Source: Iris pallida | Lineage: Eukaryota > Streptophyta > Magnoliopsida > Asparagales > Iridaceae | Assembly: GCA_029216955.1 (NCBI GenBank) | Contig: JANAVB010033216.1 | Location: 10,041,408-10,105,407 of the forward strand | Length of the DNA: 64,000 bases | Reading direction: 5' to 3' | Shown: positions 59,590-64,000 of the stretch, piece by piece | Layout of the letters: each line of letters opens with the position of its first letter | Position numbering within the stretch: position 1 is the first letter of the stretch | Notes under the pieces: generated by a model | Seen by the model: only the letters and a program-made list of their open reading frames with translations | What the model was told of the DNA's origin: nothing | Databases searched by the model: none | Position numbers and translations under genes: made by a program

Positions 59590-60470
59590 AAACATAAGAA
59601 TAGCCCGATACTTTAAACCATCCTCATAAGAATAGTTCGATACTCCGATCGGTATCGGTATCGGCCGATACTTTAATAAATTATTAATATTAATAATTTA
59701 TTAATAGTTATTTGTTTTTCGATACCAAAAAATTTGATACTCCGATCCGAAACCACCGATATTACCGATACCCCCAATGTCGATACTCATAGGGATAGTC
59801 CGGTACCGATACCGGGACATGCCAAACTGTATCGGTATCGGACAGTATCGGATCGGTATCGATCAGTATCGGTCAGCATCCGAGGGGACATGCCAAACTG
59901 TACCGATATCTGCAGTATCGAATCGGTATCGGCCGATACTTTAAACCATCCTAATAAGAATAGTCCGATACTCCGATCGGTATCGGTATTGGCCGATACT
60001 TTAATAAATTATTAATATTAATAATTTATTAATAGCTATTTTTTTTTGATACAAAAAAATCCGATACTCCGATCCGAAACTACCGATATTACTGATACCC
60101 CCGATGCCGATACTCATAGGGATAGTCCGATACCGATACCGGGACATGCCAAACTGTATCGGTATCGGACAGTATCGAATCGGTATCGGTCAGTATCGGG
60201 TATCGGTCAGTATCAGAGCGGGACATGCCAAACTGTACCAGTATCGGCAGTATCGGATCGGTATCGGTCGATACTTTAAACCATCCTCATAAGAATAGTC
60301 CGATATTCCGATCGGTATCGGTATCGGCCGATACTTTAATAAATTATTAATATTAATAATTTATTAATAGCTATTTGTTTTTTGATACCAAAAAATCTGA
60401 TACACTGATCCGAAACCATCGTTATTACCGATACCCCCGATGTCGATACTCATAGGGATAGTCCGACAGC
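59590..60470. repeat. About 330 bp tandem units rich in GGTATCGG, with a palindromic core
   Basis: About 2.6 units begin near 59626, 59955 and 60291. Each contains clusters of GGTATCGG/CCGATACC, the palindrome TAATAAATTATTAATATTAA and its mirror half, and GGGACATGCCAAACTGTA once or twice. The array lies between the CACTA-2 transposase start and its GC-rich leader. Short frames in it are by-products. Confidence 0.85.
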
Positions 60471-60732
60471 AAACCCTAAACCATACCCCTGCCCCCCTCC
60501 CGCCCCGCACCCAACACAATCCAACCCCCGCCCCCTCCCTCCACCCCTCACCACCGGCCCCCGGGACAGCCGACCCCCCACCCGAAACCCTACCCCTGCC
60601 CCAAAACCCTAAACCCTATCCTGCCCCCCGTCCTCAACAACCTTCCCCCACCCCCACTCCCTCCTCCCACCCCGCCGGCCCCAGCGACAGCCGACCCCCC
60701 CACCAACCCGAAACCTTATATGTTATGCTAAA

Positions 60733-60766
<34 letters not shown>

Positions 60767-60925
60767 GCATACTTGAGAGAGAGAGACCCGTCGGAGAGAG
60801 CTTCGTCGGAGAATGTGACCCGTCGGAGAGAGCTCGTAGAGAGAGAGGGGGGGAAGAGAGAGAGTCTTTTTGGGGGAAATGAAAAATTCCCTCCCTCTCT
60901 GTCGGTTCAATTTAAGTTAGGTTAA
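60471..60925 (-). other. CACTA-2 C-rich, GA-rich leader
   Basis: 60471-60715 is C-rich with AAACCCTAAACCCTA (60605) on the plus strand. 60732-60865 is a (GA)n-rich tract. The open frames (161 codons plus, 60 minus) are low complexity. A matching but unrelated GC-rich leader sits at the same place in CACTA-1 (42700-42880). Confidence 0.45.
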
Positions 60926-61275
60926 AGTATTTAACGACGAACTACCGACGGATATATTCGTCACTAGGTAGTCGCTAAATAGCTACTAGATTACCGACGG
61001 AACGGTCGTCCCTAGTTAGACGCTAATTTATCGCGCCATTTTTTCTAATTTTTGTTGCCAAAATGTGCGACATATTAGCGACGGACATCAGTCCGTCGCT
61101 CAATTTTTGTCAAATGAGCGACGAATGTACGACTGATTTTGACACAAAAAATAAAAAATTATCCATTGCTTTCTGACGGTTGTCTGTCACAAGGTAGTCG
61201 CTAGTCCGTCGCTATGTCCGACGGATAAGATTCGTCGCTAATTGTCCGTCGTCAAATTGCTGTATATTAGTAGTG
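60926..61275 (-). repeat. CACTA-2 subterminal repeats and TIR
   Basis: Repeated CGTCGCTA, CCGACGG and GACGAA motifs, ending in the 16 bp CACTACTAATATACAG (minus strand). The motif set differs from CACTA-1 and CACTA-3, as expected for families with different DNA-binding accessory proteins. Confidence 0.75.
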
Positions 61276-61930
61276 GTCATAGGCAACACCCGCTAGACAT
61301 CCGACGAAGACTCTGATAAGTATAGCATCTTTTTGTTGAAGGTGATCAGTCATCATTTCAAAGTGGTTGATATACTGACTTAGAGATGTACTGGCATCGG
61401 ATAGCATTACGGTCGACGGCTTATATTTAGGTAGTAATGGAACTTCCTTCCACTCTGCAGGATAGGGTTGCTTGATCCCTAACTTCTGTAAGCCTTTCTC
61501 CTGCTTGAAAGCTTCAAACTGTTTTTGCAGAAGCTTGACCGCTTTGAGAAAGCTTGACCGCTTTGAGAGTATCTCATAATGCTTGAGGAACAACAGATTG
61601 ATTCAAAGGATTTAGAGGTGGGACTGCGTGGTAAGCACTACACCCAGTACGATAATGACTAGGAGTAGCCTGTGCTTGAAGGTATATGACGTCCGGGACG
61701 ATAGTGTTTGTAAAAGTTTGTGCTCCAGGACCAGTATTGATAGTCATGAAACCTGTTGTGTGATCTTGGATTAAAATTAGATTCACAACCAGTGGAATAG
61801 CTTGTTGTACCATGATTACTGCATGCATCCATGTAACCATATCAGCCATAGCTTTTAGGTTGGCCTCTAAAGCAGCGATTCTTCGATCTTGGCTAGCAGA
61901 ACTGGAAGCGTCTTGCTCTTCGTTCGTCAT
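61276..61930 (-). pseudogene. Gag-like frame of the minus-strand gypsy remnant
   Basis: ATG at 61928-61930 opens MTNEEQDASSSASQDRRIAALEANL, a leucine-rich coiled-coil start typical of plant gypsy gag. After a frame change near 61580 it reads QPYPAEWKEVPLLPKYKP and YINHFEMMTDHLQQKDAILIRVF, a gag-domain pattern (proline start, aromatic-rich helices, VGCLAGVAYD). A small direct repeat (GCTTGACCGCTTTGAGA) occurs near 61535-61570, and the frame ends at the CACTA-2 junction. Confidence 0.55.
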
Positions 61931-62036
61931 GTAAGTAGATACTTATCTCGATACAGAAAATAATCTAGTAGATAGGATGGTCTGATCAGAGTCTTTTCTA
62001 TCAGTATCGAAGTCTAGCAGACTGCTACCCCCAGGG

Positions 62037-62152
62037 TTGGAATCGGGAAGATTCTTTAACCGAGGAAGTCTTGGTTGGAATCAAGAAGATTCCTTTGACC
62101 GAGGAAGTCTTAATTGGAATCAAGAAGATTCCTTAAACTGAGGAAGTCTTGA
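62037..62152 (-). repeat. Three tandem 38-39 bp units
   Basis: TTGGAATCAAGAAGATTCCT plus TTGACCGAGGAAGTCTT, three degenerate copies in the spacer upstream of the gag-like frame. Confidence 0.8.
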
Positions 62153-63540
62153 CTTTTTGACCTTGTATTTTGGTAGACCCCTTTAGTAGAGTTTGACATT
62201 TGACTACAGATTTTTTTGACCTGAAGGTTGTGATGAATTATGCCTCGGGCGTCTTCCCCCCCAGTGCTACAAGATGCCATGTTAATAGAAGAAAATAATA
62301 GCTTATCCTCATCAACCAAGGTTGCATTAGGAGATCGAGAGTGATCGAAAGACTGAGAGTAATTCAAACGGTTGAACACCATTCGCTTTGCTGGCTTGCA
62401 GCAGCACGCGGCGTCGACTTTATGTGAATGACAATGATGTTTGTCATATGTGATCATGTCACCTTCAACTATCAAAATCATTCTAGGAAAGCCAGGATAA
62501 TTCAAGTGGTTAAACACAGACCATTTGGCTGTCTTACAACAACACTTGATTACAATCTCATGATACTAGTTACAGTGATGTTCAGTCTGTAGAGTCATCA
62601 TTGTATGGGATGCACTCGTCGTCTACCACTTTTGTACAATAAGTTTGCGAAGACCTGGTACGATAGTAGAAAAAGAAGAAAACGAAGGAGGAGGCAGACT
62701 CTGCCTAATTACATTTGGAATATGATGTATATTCTTAAATTTTTGAGTTCCCTGCGTGTACAGGGCAGTACTAAGTTCATTAGCATAACTGAGTGGATCC
62801 TGGCTCTTAAAATCCCTCACTGCTATTGAATTAGTAATTGGCACATATTGTACTGGAGCCTTTTGGCGTGCCATCTGACTCATTTCTGTTCGACGCCTGT
62901 TGAGATAGGCACGCATGTCAGCATCTGGCCCTACTTGGTTGTTGGTCTGTGACCCTTTCAATCTTCTATGTTCCGTCTTTGATATGCGCAGGGTAGGGAA
63001 GTTATGGTACTGGCCTGATTGGCATAGAGCAGCCTAGCACCTATCAGATTATTGTGGAGTAGGCAAGATGCCTTAGTGCTCTGCACGCATTGGCACAGCG
63101 CTTTTGGTGCGACACCTATACGCAGAAGGAAGTGAACTCTGAGCAGGACCAACTTTCTGGGAAGTAGAGCTCTTGTTCTGAGATGCTTTGGCACATATTA
63201 GCGCAGAGGCATAATCGAGTGAGTTTTTCACCAAGTCCAAGACTGGCAAAGAGTGGTGCCATAGAGCACTTTCCCTTATCTTGGGCAGAATTAGCAACAA
63301 TTGGCACGGCATTGGTCTTTGGAGTTCAAATGGTGCACGCCCTATTTTAAGCAGCAATGGTGATGGTAGCGTGCTTGGCAGAAGCACGCTTGGCACCCCC
63401 GACGTCAATCATTTCTTCATAAGCAACTTGGTCGAACTCGACGACCAAGGTCTATTGTATCATGCGGACCGACGCAACATCGCATTGAGTTATTACCTTC
63501 TCATCGGAGGAGAAAGTCTTCCCCAGCAGTGTCGTCATTT
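62110..63540 (-). pseudogene. Broken upstream frames of the minus-strand gypsy remnant
   Basis: Minus-strand frames at 63408-63073, 63194-62958, 62961-62623 and 62517-62110 are broken by stops and frame changes. 62517-62110 has two similar segments, VFNHLNYPGF and KRMVFNRLNYSQ, matching the repeated VFxRL motifs found in some plant gypsy polyproteins. 62600-62520 carries a further copy, giving a period of about 150 bp. I cannot assign functions. Confidence 0.35.
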
Positions 63541-63754
63541 TGTTTGTAAAAACAAAAGTTTAACTACAAACTAAGAAAAAAAAGAGTACAATAGTACAAT
63601 TAAATTCTGGAGAAGTACAACTATAGGAATCTGATCAGAAGACGATCATTTTATCCCTTGGACTATGCGATGTCAAAGAATAAAAGCCCTTGAGTGTGCT
63701 GCTGAAGCTTGGTCAGGAGATTATAATCATCCATGATGCTTTAAGACGTGATTT

Positions 63755-63768
63755 TGAACTCTATTTAT
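63755..63768 (-). promoter_or_regulatory. TATA box of the minus-strand gypsy remnant
   Basis: CTCTATAAATAGAG (minus strand), itself palindromic, lies about 25 bp from the LTR boundary at 63789. Downstream on the minus strand the leader runs to a first ATG near 63543. A good TATA match, inferred as the LTR promoter. Confidence 0.5.
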
Positions 63769-63788
63769 AGAGTTTTGGAATAACTGTC

Positions 63789-64000
63789 TGTAAAACCCCT
63801 AAATTTCTACTATATTTTTATCGATTTTGGTACTGATTTAAATTTTTTTGTATTGTACGTCGCGTAGTCGTATTGTACGTCGTGTACAGAATTTTATTTT
63901 TCGTTTTGCTCGACGAGTGCGAATATGTGCGAGCGTACATATTTTTAGAAAAATAATTTTTCTATTTTTTTATGGTTTCAAAATAATATATGTAATAATT
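63789..64000 (+). repeat. Start of a second family E LTR, cut by window end
   Basis: TGTAAAACCCCTAAATTTCT and the following GTCGTATTGTACGTCG and GAGTGCGAATATGTG match the first 200 bp of the solo LTR at 38770, with several differences. Whether it is solo or part of a full element cannot be seen. Confidence 0.85.

Larger units (their letters stand above)
58836..61275 (-). mobile_element. 5' end of CACTA-2 (En/Spm), truncated
   Basis: The minus-strand terminus at 61275 reads CACTACTAATATACAGC. Subterminal GTCGCTA/CCGACGGA repeats, a C-rich and GA-rich leader, a GGTATCGG repeat array and the TNP2 N-terminus follow. The element is cut at 58836. The right flank GTC would be its 3 bp target, but the left end is missing so this cannot be confirmed. 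It inserted in the gag frame of the gypsy remnant at 61276. Confidence 0.8.
61276..63788 (-). mobile_element. Degraded gypsy element, minus strand, 5' leader and gag region
   Basis: Reading from the right on the minus strand: a TATA box near 63758, a leader, several broken frames, duplicated VFNRLN segments, a 38 bp repeat and a gag-like frame cut by CACTA-2 at 61275. It differs from elements A to C (no shared gag). It resembles the non-chromovirus Tat/Athila branch in gag style, but with low certainty. The right boundary is the LTR at 63789. Confidence 0.5.

Noticed and set aside
60440..60925. 161-codon plus frame, proline then Arg/Glu rich
   Set aside because: Consists of a C-rich tract followed by a GA repeat; low complexity only.
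1..64000. tRNA, rRNA or other structured RNA genes
   Set aside because: No cloverleaf with A and B boxes or rRNA-like segment was recognised on reading; an automated covariance search would be needed to exclude short ones.

Overview
The window looks like heterochromatic or intergenic DNA from a large, repeat-rich flowering-plant genome. I see no intact host gene. Almost everything can be assigned to nested transposable elements: Ty3/gypsy LTR retrotransposons with very long LTRs (2.7 to 4.9 kb), En/Spm (CACTA) DNA transposons with TNP2-type transposase remnants, one MITE-like inverted repeat, and minisatellites. Plant origin is supported by the CACTA transposase domains, the chromodomain-tailed gypsy polyproteins, W-box clusters and the overall AT-rich composition with GC-rich islets. 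I cannot name the species.

Layout. 1-2532 is unclassified AT-rich sequence. 2533-13704 is a LARD-like retrotransposon: two 4.2 kb LTRs, a 2.8 kb non-coding interior and a 5 bp target duplication, GATTT. 13967-43229 is a 29 kb CACTA element (CACTA-1), minus orientation, with 19 bp terminal inverted repeats and a TTT target duplication. Three insertions swell it. Gypsy element A (15013-21386, duplication GACAC) splits the second CACTA gene. Gypsy element B (22063-34608) has the order LTR, gag-pol, LTR, then a second truncated gag. A 3.8 kb solo LTR (38770-42583, duplication GTATG) lies in the 5' part. CACTA-1's own TNP2 pseudogene is at 34763-38098.

From 43230 to 50545 there are minus-strand exon-like remnants of an unrecognised gene. 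A 4.9 kb minus-strand solo LTR (44663-49587, duplication CCATA) splits them and itself carries a 261 bp MITE-like element. At 51083 this segment ends in a canonical CACTA terminus, so the gene pieces may be transposon-captured. 51580-58382 is a gag-only gypsy element (C) with a truncated 3' LTR. 58383-58735 is an LTR fragment, and 58736-58835 is a 25 bp minisatellite sitting on a junction. 58836-61275 is one end of a second CACTA element (CACTA-2) with a clean TNP2 N-terminal frame and an unusual array of about 330 bp units rich in GGTATCGG. 61276-63788 is a degraded minus-strand gypsy gag region, and 63789 to the end is the start of another LTR of the 38770 family.

How the parts relate. Target-site duplications and restored reading frames give a relative order: CACTA-1 landed first, then A, B and the solo LTR inserted into it. 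All coding regions are broken, so nothing here looks autonomous today. The LTRs are the most interesting material. Two diverged families carry an array of 9 or 10 exact W-boxes next to a TATA-like motif, several share the terminus GGGTGCGGGTCGTGACA, and several contain a GC-rich islet or a family-specific tandem array.
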